A DNA stretch of 64,000 nucleotides from Ancylostoma caninum (GCA_037903475.1 JBAJFG010000127.1:31876-95875); one strand, 5' to 3'. Numbered from the stretch's first letter, positions 49,785 through 61,972 are shown. Notes: generated by a model not told the origin, from the letters alone. Translations and numbers: made by a program.

Positions 49785-51288
49785 TAATTTTTGCCCATTA
49801 TGAAGCTCACGTTTTCCTCATCGGCCTTATTTTTCGTCCATTCGATTCAGCGGATCAGGGAAGGCATATGAATTCAGCTAATAAGATCGACTCACAGAAT
49901 TTCTATAATTTTTTGAAGAGAAGTCAGGAGTTCCTTGTATCAAAAGTATGTAGGGGCACTTGTTATTTAATGATCGCATTGCCCGGAAAAAATCAGCAAA
50001 AGGTGGATTGATGACCGGTTAGCAGTGTTTCCTTTACTGGCACTTCAGGCGTCCTGGTTCCCATACTGTAGAAGATGCTGCTCTCGAGGTTAATTTCCAG
50101 ACGGGCTTTAAGCACCCGCAACGGAATTTTCGATGATTTCACTCGAAAGACATCTTCTTTTGTAGGCGTAGATCTGCCTAGAAATAGTCTTCAACAAATT
50201 TTGCATTGTAATTAGCTTTCAGAGGCACGGCTGTTGCCTCAAATCTTAGAACATCTGTGAGCTTAGCCATCGTCAGGTGGGTCAGCTCACAAAGATAACT
50301 TGAATTTTTTTGCGCAAGAATGGAGTTTCGTCGACGGTGGTGATGCGACATCACCAAGGTTCTGCCAGAGCTCGTTTAGCCACATTCTGAATGATCGGAA
50401 GGCGACGGACTGCGCACGTTATGCTCGTTGTGGCATCTCAATTCCTGCAACTATCACTTCCGAGGTTTCTTCTCCAAGAGATGGCTGGCTTCTCGCATAA
50501 AGCCCCCAAATGCAACTCTAATCTGTACAAGACACAATAACATTTTTGCAACAGGCACAAAAGTAATATATGAGGAAGGTGCTATATTGTTAAGAATGAA
50601 CTTCTAATGTGATGATTAGGGACGCAACTACGAGCATGGCGTAGGTAGCTCTGTGCTTTTAGATCGTCCAGAATGTAGCTCAGCGACCTCAGCTAGACCT
50701 CGGAGATGCCCCAGCACCACTATTGCAATGTTACTGTTACCAAAACGTCATCTTCAGGAGAGAAATTGCAACCATCCGCTAGAGTCACCCCTACTGAGCG
50801 TGACTCGGCTCACCCAGTGTGGACGGTTTGGACCACCAATCCTGGCTTACAAAGCTTATTTTAATTATGCATTTTTGGTGGTTTTTTTCTAGACGGGTCT
50901 GAGCTCAAATCAAATAGAATATCTCCATAGGTGAACTCAAAAAAGCCAATCTTGATGTATGGGGCCACCTGTAGACCAGTGTCGCCAATAATAACCTCTA
51001 AAGCGCATTTAGTAAGATGTTAGAAGTGGAAGTAAACGAATGATTAGCAACTGGTTATCAATCCACCTTTCGCTGATTTTTTTTTCGAGCGAAGCGATCA
51101 CTCAACAACAAGTGTCCCTATACTTTTCATGCCAGAAATTCTTGATTTTTTCTCCTCAGAAGATTATAAAAATTCTATGAGTTGATCTCATTGACTGGAT
51201 CCGTGTGCTTTATAGTTTCCTGATCCGCTGAATCGAATGGGAAAAAGATCAGAAGAACGTGAGCTTTGTCGCGGTCAAAAATCAGGGT
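49785..51288. mobile_element. ~1.5-kb element with ~245-bp inverted arms
   Basis: The left arm (49785-50028) and the reverse complement of the right arm (51040-51288) align along their length: ATTCGATTCAGCGGATCAGG is identical, and AAATCAGC.AAAGGTGGATTG is shared near the inner edge. The outer ends read A.ACCCT.ATTTTTG on both sides. The two arms encode similar peptides (FDSADQ, NFYN). The 1-kb centre is unique-looking. Long-inverted-repeat transposon or inverted gene duplication; I cannot tell which. Confidence 0.65.
50861..50997 (-). CDS. possible terminal exon, unrecognised
   Basis: A GCTTTAG acceptor at 50998 is followed by an open block ending TAA at 50861, with VIIGDTGLQVAPYIKIGFFE and a basic end (SRKKPPKMHN). 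It lies between the arms of the inverted repeat at 49785-51288, so it may belong to that element. No phase-consistent partner exon was found. Confidence 0.25.
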
Positions 51289-51436
51289 ATTGCTAATCTT
51301 CTGATAGTTATATTAGTGTAGTTATATTCATTTTTCCTGAACTGATTGAAGGAATGGTGCTCATGCACGAGCTAGAATCAGGATAAGGCAGCTGTATCGG
51401 CGGCACACTGGCAAGGCAATTGTTCTGCTAACAGAC

Positions 51437-51595
51437 ATTCAGTGGTTTCAACGGCCCTAAAGTAGTAGTCGTGCAAGGTTGGAGACTTGTGCAAGTGTAC
51501 TGTACGTGAAATCTGCGCTCAAAGAAGTAGGTGTAACTCACGGTGGAGAACTGCCCAAGAGAGTTGGGCAACGTAGTCGAGATCAGCCGCACCAT
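51437..51595 (-). CDS. possible exon pair resembling exon 5 of the Notch-ligand-like gene
   Basis: 51595-51542 reads VRLISTTLPNSLGQFST to a strong GTGAGT donor. A 42-nt intron ends TTTCACGTACAG, and 51499 onward reads YTCTSLQPCTTTT. This parallels VQIRLTSYQNP..TTTCNC in exon 5 of the 34761-47046 gene: a strand, an Asn, Ser/Thr-rich turn and two Cys. It suggests an upstream paralogue or remnant on the same strand. The rest of such a gene was not assembled, so confidence is low. Confidence 0.3.
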
Positions 51596-52116
51596 ATCAC
51601 ACATTACATATCGCAACACAAATGGCCATCTTGACCAAGTATCATTTCTTTCTAACTGAGGAACTCCGACCTTGCCGAAGCGGCAACCGAAGTTTAGAAA
51701 CGCTATTTTGATTACCACCACGTGGTGGATAATCAAGCTCCGAAGGAAAAGATCTGATCGAGTCCTCCCCAAACAACTCTTGGACTTTGATAAGAGATCC
51801 AATTCCAGACGTGTAGCAACTGGGCACATTGTGTTGTCATAAGGAATCCGAGCGGAAAGGAATCCTCCACCAACTCTCAACTGGCTGTGTGAACGCGTAA
51901 GCAGTTACCAATCACATACTTATTTACTCACCGTTCCAAGAACGACTACATAAGCCTCACCATTTTTTTTCCAACTTCAGGTGATTCGAATGATTTGAAA
52001 ACATGCAATATATCACAGCGGCTTTGAAAGAAGGAGCAAGCCAATCCCACCCCGAACACTCCGTGATAAATTCGAGTTTAACTTTGAGCTGGACTCGACA
52101 TATCATGCTGCTTAGG

Positions 52117-53075
52117 CTGCGTTCGTGCCGCACAATTATCAGTTAGCTTTCTCTCTCTGAGCGATCACACAGATTGTTGCGCCCGTTTAGATCCCACGCA
52201 AAGGCACGCCTACAATACCGCCCAAAATTTTTGCGAAAAAAAACTGGTGGCAACGGATTAATCGTTAACAAACCGTCGCAGTTTTGTAACCCCTTTTCAA
52301 TGAGGCTTCTGAACACGATCATTGGATTTCGCTTAAAGGCAGCAAGAGCCGAAATCCTCGACTCCGAGCAGAGGTGCGGGTGGTGAAGTACAGACTCAGC
52401 ACATCATAAATGTGAAACGAACACAGACAATGATGGCTTACCTGCAGAGAAAATGGAACATTCGTCGCGAACACGCCTGGCCGTGTTCGTGCGCGGACGA
52501 GTTTTCCCCGGCGCGAAAGCCATTGCGGCGCGTGGTTTTGGCCGAGTCCCGCCATGAAACTCTGTGAATTGAATGCCATTTCGTTTTTCCTTTGCGCCAA
52601 ACCACGCACCGCAATGGCTTTTGCCCCGGGGAAAACTCGTCCGCGCGCGAACACGGCCAGGCGTGTTCGCGACGAATGTTCCATTTTCTCTGCAGGTAAG
52701 CCATTATTGTCTGTGTTCGTTTCACATTTATGATGTGCTGAGTCTGTACTTCATCACCCACAGCTCAGCTCGGAGTCGAGGATTTCAGCTCCTGCTGCCT
52801 TTAATTCTCGGGTTTCAACGTTTTTTGAGATTTTAACCTGACTGCTGAAATTTCGGAAAATTTTCAAATTTTTGGAAAAGTAAATGTTTTGAAGTCAAAG
52901 CCTAAGTAATTTCATATACTGTTCAATTTCAATTTCGATGAGTGATCCGAAAATGTGCTCAGATTTAGAGAAGCTTCATTTCGAAAGGAGTTGCAGTACT
53001 GCGACGGTTTGTTAACGATTAATCCGTCGCCACCCGTTTTATTCGCAAAAATTATGGGCGGTATTGTATGCAGTC
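52117..53075. mobile_element. large foldback element (~0.9-kb imperfect palindrome)
   Basis: The outer left arm (ACAATACCGCCCAAAATTTT, then CGTTAACAAACCGTCGCAG) is mirrored at 52990-53070. The inner left arm (about 52350-52530: AGTACAGACTCAGCACATCA, GAACACGCCTGGCCGTGTTC) is mirrored at about 52600-52790. The centre is near 52565. The right side carries an extra ~150 bp between arms. The arms are GC-rich against AT-rich flanks. Both arms give similar open frames, which are a consequence of the palindrome rather than a gene. Confidence 0.8.
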
Positions 53076-54470
53076 ATTATGCAAAAATAATGAAGGGATA
53101 CTACACGACGACGTTTATCCATGCGCCGTGAATCTACTCATTGAAGCAGCAAGAAAAAAAAAGCGTTGAAAACACCAGCACAGGCCCACATCAATCACCA
53201 TCGGATTACGATTTATTCCCTAGGAAAAATCTCTTTCTGTTCGTGGAGAAAGATTCAAAAATTGCATCAAACTCAGAAACCCTTTCCAGCAAAGACTTCG
53301 CCTTTCAGCGGCGATTCTGGAGATGGCAGCAATTGAGATGAGGGAGAAACCAACTGGGTGGAGAAGCCTCTAGGATTTGTACTCGACTACTACGCTGTTC
53401 TGGCTGCACCGTTGTCAGAGGAGCGCAAAATTACTCCGACAAACCCTCGCTTGTCGCGCCTGTTTGAGGTCTCCGTGAGAAGCGAGCCCTGCTTCGCTCG
53501 GTCGGTAAAGTTGCTCGCTTCTGCCGGAGTAGAATTTCGTAAGCTGCGGAATAAACGAGGAACGATTTTCGAAAGAAGCAGACGACAAAAGACGTTCGCT
53601 CAGCGTGCGCGAGAGGGCGCGCGACAACATCGCTGCCAGAACACATCTTCATCGGCAAGAAATACGAAGCAACATCAGTGGGAGTCCACCGACCAAGGCG
53701 GCGGGCAGGTTCGGTTTTTGAGGGCGTGAAGGCAGTATTTTTGTAACCGCGGGGGGGGGGGGTAGCGGCCATTTTGGTAAAGATGGTTATGCACCATCAG
53801 TACATCTATGTGGTGAGGCCTTGTCGCTCAACGTTGAACACTTGGCCATCATCCGGTACTGAACGGTTGTGACATCGTCGCTGGCCTCGCGCGCCGATTT
53901 CGCTGGGCGCGCGCACCTATCTCGCTCGCTGGGCGCGCGCCCCAATCTCGCTTCTGCCGGGGCCTTACCTGCGCGGCCAGCGAGATTGTCGCGCGCGCAA
54001 AGAGAGGGTTTCTCTGAGTAACACACTGCACTCACTCATTCCAAATCTGCCAGTCTGGTTTCAGCAAAATTTGCGATACAAAGTTTTTCATTAGATATGC
54101 CTATGTAAGGAGGACCAGAATATAATCGTATTGCCACCACTATTCTTGAATGGAGATGAAGTATGCAAGTTCTCTAATTAATTCGTGGGATTTCAGTTCA
54201 CTGCTGAGGGTCTGAAGTGGAATTAAATCTTACAAAAACCAACACTATGTGCTCCGTATCCCATTACTTCGAAGATTCTACACAGCTTCATGCTTGCTCA
54301 TCTGTGAAGTTACTAGAGACATACTAATGCAGCAAATATAAATGAACAGAGTCAATTGTGGCTAGAAATTTATCAAGTGGCGAGTATTACAATATATATT
54401 CAGTGATTCAAAAGCTTGTGAGTAATGTCTTAATTTACATATTAACTAGTATCGAATGAAATATTGTCTC
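53076..54470. other. GC-rich patch with short inverted repeat, no clear gene
   Basis: 53880-54000 is very GC-rich, with TCGCTGGGCGCGCGC twice and an inverted pair CAATCTCGCT / AGCGAGATTG bracketed by GCGCGC runs. An open frame at 53358-53729 (+) is unrecognised. A G run lies at 53750-53761. Confidence 0.5.
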
Positions 54471-54475
54471 TGCCA

Positions 54476-55985
54476 TTAATGCAAGGAGACGTGAACGAGT
54501 ATCTCCACACGGAAGATCGACACATCAATGAGCTCAGTAAGATCGTACTGAAAAAAATCTTCGGTGCTGTTGATTGCTGTGAGCCATGAGGGATACTCAC
54601 CAGGACTTTGGCCACGTTAGTTCTGAAGTCGCCCTGTACGCGATCTTGATATAGTATTTTTTTCAAAGCATGAGCAAGCGCAACTAATTCGTTCACTGAA
54701 AACACCAAGTGTGCCAAAGTTCCACCTGGATTCGATGACGTCACGAATTCTTCTAGGATGACTTACACTTCTTTAACTCTTCGTTAATTTTCGCTCTTAG
54801 GTCTTCACTGAAAGAAAAAAAAGCTCAAATTTACAGCCTAAAACCATACATGTTATAATCAAGAAATGCGCAAAATTTAGGCCATTTAGCACATAACTAT
54901 AGTGAACGAGATTAAAGCCTCCAAAAATGTTGAACAAGATTCCTTGTTTCCGCTGTCATCGACTTGAATGCTAATGCTTTAGCAGTTCACTAGCAATCTG
55001 CTCAGTGGTGTACAGAAGTTGAGAATTTCACGTATCCGAATTGTAACCATGCTGACGAGGGGAGGATACTACTCATGTTATGAAACTGCAGTTTAGTGTA
55101 TACTATCTTGGGCAGCACGCAAAGCTTACTTCAAGCCAGTCTTTACCCTTTCTGAAACTACTCCGTCTAATGCTACGCCCATTCTTCGCAAAGGCATATA
55201 ATGGTGCAGCACGAATGTGGGATCACTATCTGTTGGTCGTGCTGCGAAGGAAAATCTCTCGCTCTTCATGAACACGCTCGCAGGATCAGGTCCTGCCGCG
55301 TGCGTCGTTTTCGCATGTTTTCTAAGCTTCTGTAGACCATTTAGCAGATTTCAAGTGTAACCTGCAACACTATGTTGGAGAGGCTCCCTACCCACATAGA
55401 GGTGGACTAGCAGTTCAGCTTAAGCTTAGGCCAGTTCAACCTTCCGATAATACCTCGTTCATGGGATATAATGGAGACTATGCATTTAAATTTTTCATTG
55501 GGGTGAATTCCATTTCTAATTAAATTCGTTCACGGTCACATTTTTGTGAAGCGCACGTGTACGTGATTTATGATAACGGAATTTCAAGGTTGGCGAGAAA
55601 AGTTCGTACAAATTTTTCTTCCTAAACCTATGTGAGAATTGGTTCAATGAACGATATAGACGCCGTAATTAGCGGTGATTATGGTCTATTCATCGGCTGG
55701 ATCACTAACCCGTTTCTGTCCAGACTACAGGTACAGTGGGTTAATTACGCTACGAGCTGAAATCTACTTCCACTCGTTTACCTCGGATCAATGGTAAACA
55801 TTACATTGACGCCTCGTATAGCGCTTTTCCGGTGCGCTCATACAAAGAATCTCATAAGCCTCAGAGGAAGGATTATTGCTCACACTTCCTAATGTTGGTT
55901 GCCCTCCGTTAGATACTATCATCGAGAGCATAGGAATCAGGCTTGACAGTGTGAACTGTTCATTAAAAGTCGATCGCTTTGCCAT
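54476..55985 (-). CDS. 3' end of an unrecognised gene (three exons), possible first exon at 55985
   Basis: Three exons join in phase: 54807-54767 (EDLRAKINEELKK), 54725-54601 (GTLAHLVFSVNELVALAHAL..NVAKVL) and 54547-54476 (YDLTELIDVSIFRVEILVHV, then TAA). Acceptors are TTTCTTTCAG, AATCCAG and TTTTTTTCAG; donors GTAAGT and GTGAGT. The peptide is helical and soluble-looking; I recognise no family. An ATG at 55985 opens 34 codons (MAKRSTFNEQFTLSSLIPML..) to a GTGAGC donor at 55884, which could be exon 1. The linking exon(s) were not found, so that part is speculative. Confidence 0.45.
55337..55425. repeat. second copy of the dispersed repeat at 16757-16850
   Basis: CATTTAGCAGATTTCAAGTG..CTCCCTACCCACATAGA parallels the earlier copy with scattered differences. 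Confidence 0.55.
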
Positions 55986-57239
55986 CTTGCCGCAAATGTT
56001 AAGAGTAGAAAACACCACTTATCAGCCTAACTATAACTCCCAATGACACCCGAGGTTTTTCCATGGTAAACAAAAACGAACGTGTGTTGCTTATACTCGG
56101 AAAGAATGAAAACCTAAGGATCCCGGAATCAGAAGTTGACGCGTGCGCCCCACCTACCAGACCAACAATCAGCCCAATGGTGCCGGAGACTTCCCATGGC
56201 ATACATGTATTTACGGGTGTTGTTAATGCTCGGGAAGAATGAGAACTAAAGATGTCCAGATTCAGAAGTTGACGAGTCCGCCTTATGTTGAGAGATAAAC
56301 ATTGACGGAGTAGAATTGTTAAAATAAATTGTTTGTTTCTCTTTATTGTTTGTTCCGTTAATTTGGTCGTGTAATCACCAGGACATCGCTGAATGGGGAG
56401 GATAGATTGATTTCTCGAGGAGAAGCCCGATTAGAGAGCGCGCACTTGGGTAGAGCATGACGATTGGCCACTCAATAGATCAAACATGCGCACAGAAGTT
56501 CCGGGCGGCATTCGAGAAATCACGATAGCTACCACCCTGCGCGGAAAGTTAGTATTCGCTGGCGTACTCTTCTTTGCCGGTGGTTTTCCCCAGTCTTGCC
56601 TTCTGCATTCCTTTGATGAACTATTTCCTTCAGCTATAGTGTGAACATGTAAAGGGGGTCTCTGCTCTAACTTCCCTTGGGTCAGCAGAAGGTATAAAGA
56701 TGCTTGACTTGAGGACCGAGCCAGTGACCCAAGTTGAAACAAAGAGGAGACACACGCTAGGACCGATGTGCCTTCTACGAAGCGCTTTCTTAAGGCAATT
56801 TTGTGACTTGTTGTGGTACAAAGTATCTCACGAGGGTTAATGGGAGCAACGAGTTCAGTAGGAGTGTGCTGTCAATGAGCCTCGATCTTCAACGCCCCAA
56901 ATTCCGTAATGGTTCTTGGATATCCTTCGGAGGGACGGAAGCACTTTGGTAGCGGTACCCGTTAGCCTGGTAGAGAAAAGTTTGTGGCTTTAGATAAGGA
57001 AACTTCTGCCCAATTTTTTTGGCTACTGAGGGGAAGGATCTAAGAACCGCTTTAACAGTATGCATCGAAAAACGATGGTCGTTAACGGTGTGAACGAGGA
57101 ATTGTGGGAGGGGAACAAACACAAACCGAAGCTATTGTTGTTGCAGTGAGTCCTGTGGGCGCCAGCGAGCAGTAAGCAATGTGTGAAGCGCGGAGTTGCA
57201 GAAAGAAGCGGCAACGGACAGCTTGCAGTTTTGAGACCA

Positions 57240-57877
57240 GGATCTACGTGCCGTCAAAGAGATACAGGTTATGACGACCGCGGAAGTGTTGAAGCACATG
57301 CGCACAGGTAACCCTAATAGAGAGGCGATCAAGGAGGCTGGAAGAATCTCCAGAAGTGTGGCCGTAGACCTAGTAGCCAAGATCTGCCAGAGGTGTGAGG
57401 CAGGGCTGTAATCAGCAGGTGGTCTGAAGCGATGCTAACCAGTTTCGAGTGCGAGAGTAGAGCTGCTTTTGTGGAAGAACTAGCTGAAATGAAAATATCG
57501 CGTGATGAAATGAGAGAGCTAGAGGCTGCGCGGAGATGGAATTTGAAGAGATACCAGAAATGCTAAAGAGGACATTGCGGAGGAACACTAAATTGCAGGA
57601 CACGGTTTGGCTGCAAGAACAGGAACTTGCGGGAGTACAAGCACTACGTGTGGAAGCTCAGGAGAAGGAGCTAATGGAGTTTCGGGCCAGTCAGCGTCCA
57701 CATGGAGCACTCCAAATGGATGCTGTCGGACGTCAACGCGCAGTTTTATCTGAGAACCAACCCTTGAAACGAGGGCTGGAGGAATTGACCTGTTGCGGAC
57801 ACAAAATTGCAGCACTGATTAGGCCGTTCAGAGTGGCTTCGAGAATTATGCGAGCGCGAGGGGATCGACTCCGCTAA
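57240..57877 (+). pseudogene. degraded ORF of the repeat family, coiled-coil-like
   Basis: 57240-57410 reads TTAEVLKHMRTGNPNREAIK and AGRISRSVAVDLVAKICQRC. After stops, 57536-57877 reads a charged, helix-rich segment (EIPEMLKRTLRRNTKLQDTV, EAQEKELMEFRASQRP) that looks like a coiled coil. Possibly a Gag/ORF1-type protein of a mobile element. No conserved motif fixes the family. Confidence 0.35.
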
Positions 57878-58183
57878 GGCTCAGGACGAGTTCTACTCGT
57901 CGTGATTACTGGCAGAATCCTCCCATCAGTGAGTCTCACTCCTAACATGGTAGTGATGAAAGCCAGGGATACAGTAGGGTGAGTGGCTGTCCCAGACTCG
58001 GGTTACAAAGGAGAATACCGGACCACGAAGGGCACGGATCACATGGCGCGATACCTAAATTATATCGCACTACCGGAGGTGAAGCCATATTTAGAAATGA
58101 AAAAACCTATACGCCAAATGACCCTGTGAAACGGGAAAGGGCCTTAGCTCTAACTTTCCCTGTATCCGAATAAGGAATAAAGG

Positions 58184-61100
58184 TACTTGACTCTCACCTC
58201 CACGGATCTCCCTCTTACGAAGGATCCCAGCCGATTTGCTGCGAGGCTACGTGGCGCGACCCCATGTGGCGGATAGGGGGTTTACCGCGGACCAAAAGCA
58301 GCCATGCGCTTGCCTTGCGACGCGAGTAGATCTAGGGGATGGACTCCTTAGTTCGACAGTGCTGGATTCGACACATATGGCCGGCATATGAGTGTGAACA
58401 CGCACTTGCGCGTGTGGGTGTGTGCTAATGCTTCATGTTGGCTGTATCCTGCAGTCCGGATTTGGCCAAAAGCTCGCATTCTAACGACTGGGAAGCGCAT
58501 GAGAGGCGATCTGGGGCCGCCTCTAACAAATAAGTCCCTCGCCCACGGGGAAGGGAATCCTTCCCCTCAGCAGTCGAATGCCGGCGACAGGCCGTGGTGA
58601 CAGGCCGGCCGAAGAAGACCCACGTCACGTATGGTTATGACGTCAATAGTGCCTGAGAAGAAAACTACGGCGTACACGGGAGTCGATGCGCACTTTCGGG
58701 GCCCGGTTAGTGTGAAATGTATGCGAGGGTCCCCGATGCTTCGCGAACGGCGGCATCGGGGGGCAAGTAGGCGAGTCGTTAAGGAGGACAACGTAGCCAA
58801 GACGCGAATTGCGACTTTGAACGTCGGCACGTTGACAGGTCGCTCGTACGAGTTAGCAGCCGCACTAGAGCGCAGAAGAATCGACATATGCGCGGTTCAG
58901 GAGACGAGATGGTCAGGCAGTAAGTCGAAGGACATAGGATGTGGTTACAAACTCATTTACCATGGCAGTGCAGGTACCAGAAGTGGCGTCGGAGTCGTAG
59001 TCTCAGAACGCTACCGAGACGCAATAGCAGAAGTCCAGCGTTTCGACGATCGGCTTATGAAAATTGTCATTGCCACTGTTGAACTGCGGCTCCACTTCTT
59101 CTCGGCATACGCTCCGCAAACTGACTGTTCTGAGCGTATCAAGGACGACTTCTGGGCGTTGCTTGATGAGAAGGCAGCAGAGATGCCGAAGGAGGATACT
59201 TTTGTCGTTGCGGGAGACCTCAATGGTCACGTGGGAGAAACGAGGAGCGATTACAGTTGTCATGGTGGGTTCGGCTACGGTACACATAACGAAGACGGTG
59301 AACGTATTCTGGAGTACGCCGACTCTCACAACCTCGTCGTAACGAACACATGGTTTCAAAAACGTACGTCTCATCTTGTTTCCTTCTATAGCGGCAATAC
59401 GAAGACACAGATCGACTATGTACTTTTGCGTCGTCAAGATCGAAAGCTGGTCACTGACGTGAAAGTCGTGCCGTATGAGACAGTAGCGACACAACATCGG
59501 CCACTGATCTGTTCGTTGAAAATCACTCCACCGAAGAGGAAGTACGAGGAGAGATGCGGACCAGCTCGAATCAAGTGGTGGAAACTGAAGCAGAAAGAGG
59601 CCGCGGTCATATCTCGTATTCAGCTACCGCCTGTAACGAGTGTTGAGGAAACTTGGCGGAAAGCAGCAGATGTGGTCGTAGAGGCAGCGCGGTCTGAACT
59701 TGGTGCGACTAAACCAGGCCGAAGGAAGACCGACAAGCAACCTTGGGTATGGACGGACGAAGTGAAGTCGAGGGTTCGGGAGAAGAAGCGCATGTACCAT
59801 GCCTTCCTGAACAGCAAGACAGACGACCGCTGGCGTAAATACTGCGAAGCGCAGAGAGCAGCGAAAAAGGCTGTGGCGGTGGTGAAAGCCGCACATTACG
59901 CGGATGTCGAAATGAAGCTAGACACGAAGGAAGGCGAACGGCTCATATACCGGCTCGCGAAATCTCGTAAATGTCAAATGGAAGATATCGAAAAGTTCCA
60001 TGGCGTCAACGACGAGCATGGCCACCTTCAAATGGACCGCAGGAAGGCAATGAAGCGATGGCGTGATTAATTCGAGAAAGTCTCGACGGAGGAATTCGCT
60101 TACCCACCTATTCCCCATGTATCGCCAACCTACGGGCCCGTGCAGGCAATCACTACCGAGGAGACGCAGGCAGCGCTAAGGCGAATGATGTCACATAAAG
60201 TGACTGGTCCCGATGACGTGGCAGTGGATCTATGGAAGTCGCAATGCTGGGGATCTGCTGAATGGCTGGCGAGGTTCTTTAACCAGATAGTGGTGGAAAA
60301 GGTAGTGCCCTCGGAATGGCAGCGGAGCACCACAATCCCGATATGGAAGCGCAAAGGCAGTCCCGCTGACTGCGCTAACTACCGACCTATCCGCCTGCTG
60401 TCCAATACCATGAAGGTTTTTGAGCATGTCATTGACCGCAGGATTCGCGATATCGTGCGGCTCTCCGCTAACCAGTGCGGATTTGTAGCTGGGTGCGGCA
60501 CCAGTGATGCCATACATGCTGCACGTCTCTTGGTCGAGAAGCACCGTGAGAAACAAAAGCCCCCGCATCTCGCCTTCCTTGACCTAGAAAAGGCATTTGA
60601 CCGCGTGCCCCATGAAGTCATCTGGTACGCTCTTCGGCAGCATGGCGTTCCTGAAGAACTTATCGAATGGGTGCGGATTCTTTACACCAGTCCAAGAAAT
60701 CACGTGCAGGCGGCTGCTGGCATGTCTACGGATTTCCCCATTTCCGTTGGTGTGCACCAAGGCTCTGCTCTGTCCCCGCTCTTCTTCATTGTGGTGATGG
60801 CTGTTGTAACACGGGATCTGCAGAAACCCACGCCATGGACTTTGTTGTACGCAGACGACGTCATGCTCGCGTCTGAAGACAGGCAAGAACTCGAGCGGCT
60901 GACACAGGATTGGAGTGACCAACTTGCACGCACGCGGCCTACGTCTTAACGTCAGGAAGACAGAGTACTTAACAACCAGCGTGGATCAGCCCGGTGCCAT
61001 AAGCGTAGACGGCGCACAATTACCGAGAACGGAAGTGTTCAAGTACCTTGGGTCAGGAATTTCATCTGACGGTAGCCTTTATCATGAAGTTGTAGCCCGA

Positions 61101-61654
61101 GCTAATTCCGCATGGGGAAGTGGCGCTCGTTGACCGGTGTTCTGTGTGACAAGAAGATCCCGGACCGACCGAAATCGAAGATCTATCGTACCGTCATCCG
61201 TCCCGTTGCTCTCTATGGCGCCGAATGTTGGCCTGCAACCAAGGAAGTAGAACGTCGCCTCAGCGCTATGGAGATGAAGATGCTTCGCTGGATGGCTGGA
61301 GTAAAGCGGCTCGAGCGAATCTGCAACGAGGACATCACAAATCTGCTTGGCGTTGCGGCGATATCTGATAAACTTCGCGAAACTCGTCTGCGATGGTATG
61401 GCCACGTTCTGCGTGCCGAGGAAGGAACCGTCCGCAAAGTCGGCTTTGATCTCGAACTCTCCGGCAAACGGCCAAAAGGTCGACCAAAGCAACGCTGGCT
61501 TGACACACTCCACGCCGATCTTAAGCTAGCTGGAATCCACCCGGACCAAGAGCGCGATAGGGCTAAATGGCGTCAACAGACCTCTAAAGCGGACCCCGCT
61601 ACTAAACGGGACAAACGCTGAAGAAGAAGAAGAAGAAGTACTTGACTCTCACCT
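58184..61654 (+). mobile_element. RTE-type non-LTR retrotransposon with 16-bp target duplication
   Basis: The element 58200-61638 is bounded by the perfect direct repeat TACTTGACTCTCACCT (58184-58199 and 61639-61654). It ends in an (AAG)n run (about 61620-61638), the simple 3' repeat typical of RTE. About 430 bases of 5' region precede the coding part. Apparent full length and a perfect duplication point to a recent insertion. Confidence 0.9.
58631..61621 (+). pseudogene. endonuclease-reverse transcriptase of the RTE element (one stop, two frameshifts)
   Basis: Target-primed retrotransposition enzyme. The AP-type endonuclease (about 58800-59520) shows LNVGTLTGR, VQETRW (catalytic Glu), SAYAPQTD, AGDLNGHVG, IDYVLLRR and QHRPLICSL. 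The RT (about 60140-60900) shows NYRPIRLLSN, FLDLEKAFDRVPHEV (motif A), VGVHQGSALSPL (motif B) and LLYADDVMLA (intact motif C). Then KTEYLTTS, FKYLGSGISSDG and the C-terminal RWYGHVLR and RPKQRWLDTLHADLK. Lesions: TAA at 60068-60070, where relatives have an aromatic residue; a frameshift near 60925; another near 61115. All catalytic residues are present, so inactivation looks recent. Confidence 0.9.
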
Positions 61655-61972
61655 ACTCTCACGATTGAACGAACTTCTCTGGAAAAGGAGACGTGCTCCA
61701 AAGTTTGATCCAGAACGTCTCGTGCGAGTAATGAAGACCAAAGAGCGTCTGCGCTTGCCCAGCATCGAGTAAATGAACCACACCGCCTACCAAAACCTAG
61801 CGATGAGTTTGATAATATCTGAGATCTTCCCATGGCAAACAGGGATGTACGGGTGTTGGTTATGCTCGGCAAGAGTGACAACTAAGAGTGCCAGCAGAGT
61901 TTCAGACGCGCGGGCGGCGCGAGCGGGTGGAAGGTAGATTTGATAAATATCGATCAGCAGCCAAGGCGGCTG

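Larger units (their letters stand above)
56050..61972. repeat. fragmented repeat family flanking the RTE insertion
   Basis: A ~90-bp block (CCATGG.AAACA..ACGGGTGTTG.TTATGCTCGG.AAGA) occurs at 56058-56148, 56190-56283 and 61827-61909. A second block (GCTCTAACTT(T)CCCT..TAAAG.T.CTTGACT) occurs at about 56662-56712 and 58148-58195. The RTE element at 58200-61638 was inserted into this repeat family, splitting one copy. Confidence 0.6.

Noticed and set aside
52319..52836. Two similar open frames on opposite strands
   Set aside because: They resemble each other only because they are the two arms of the foldback element.
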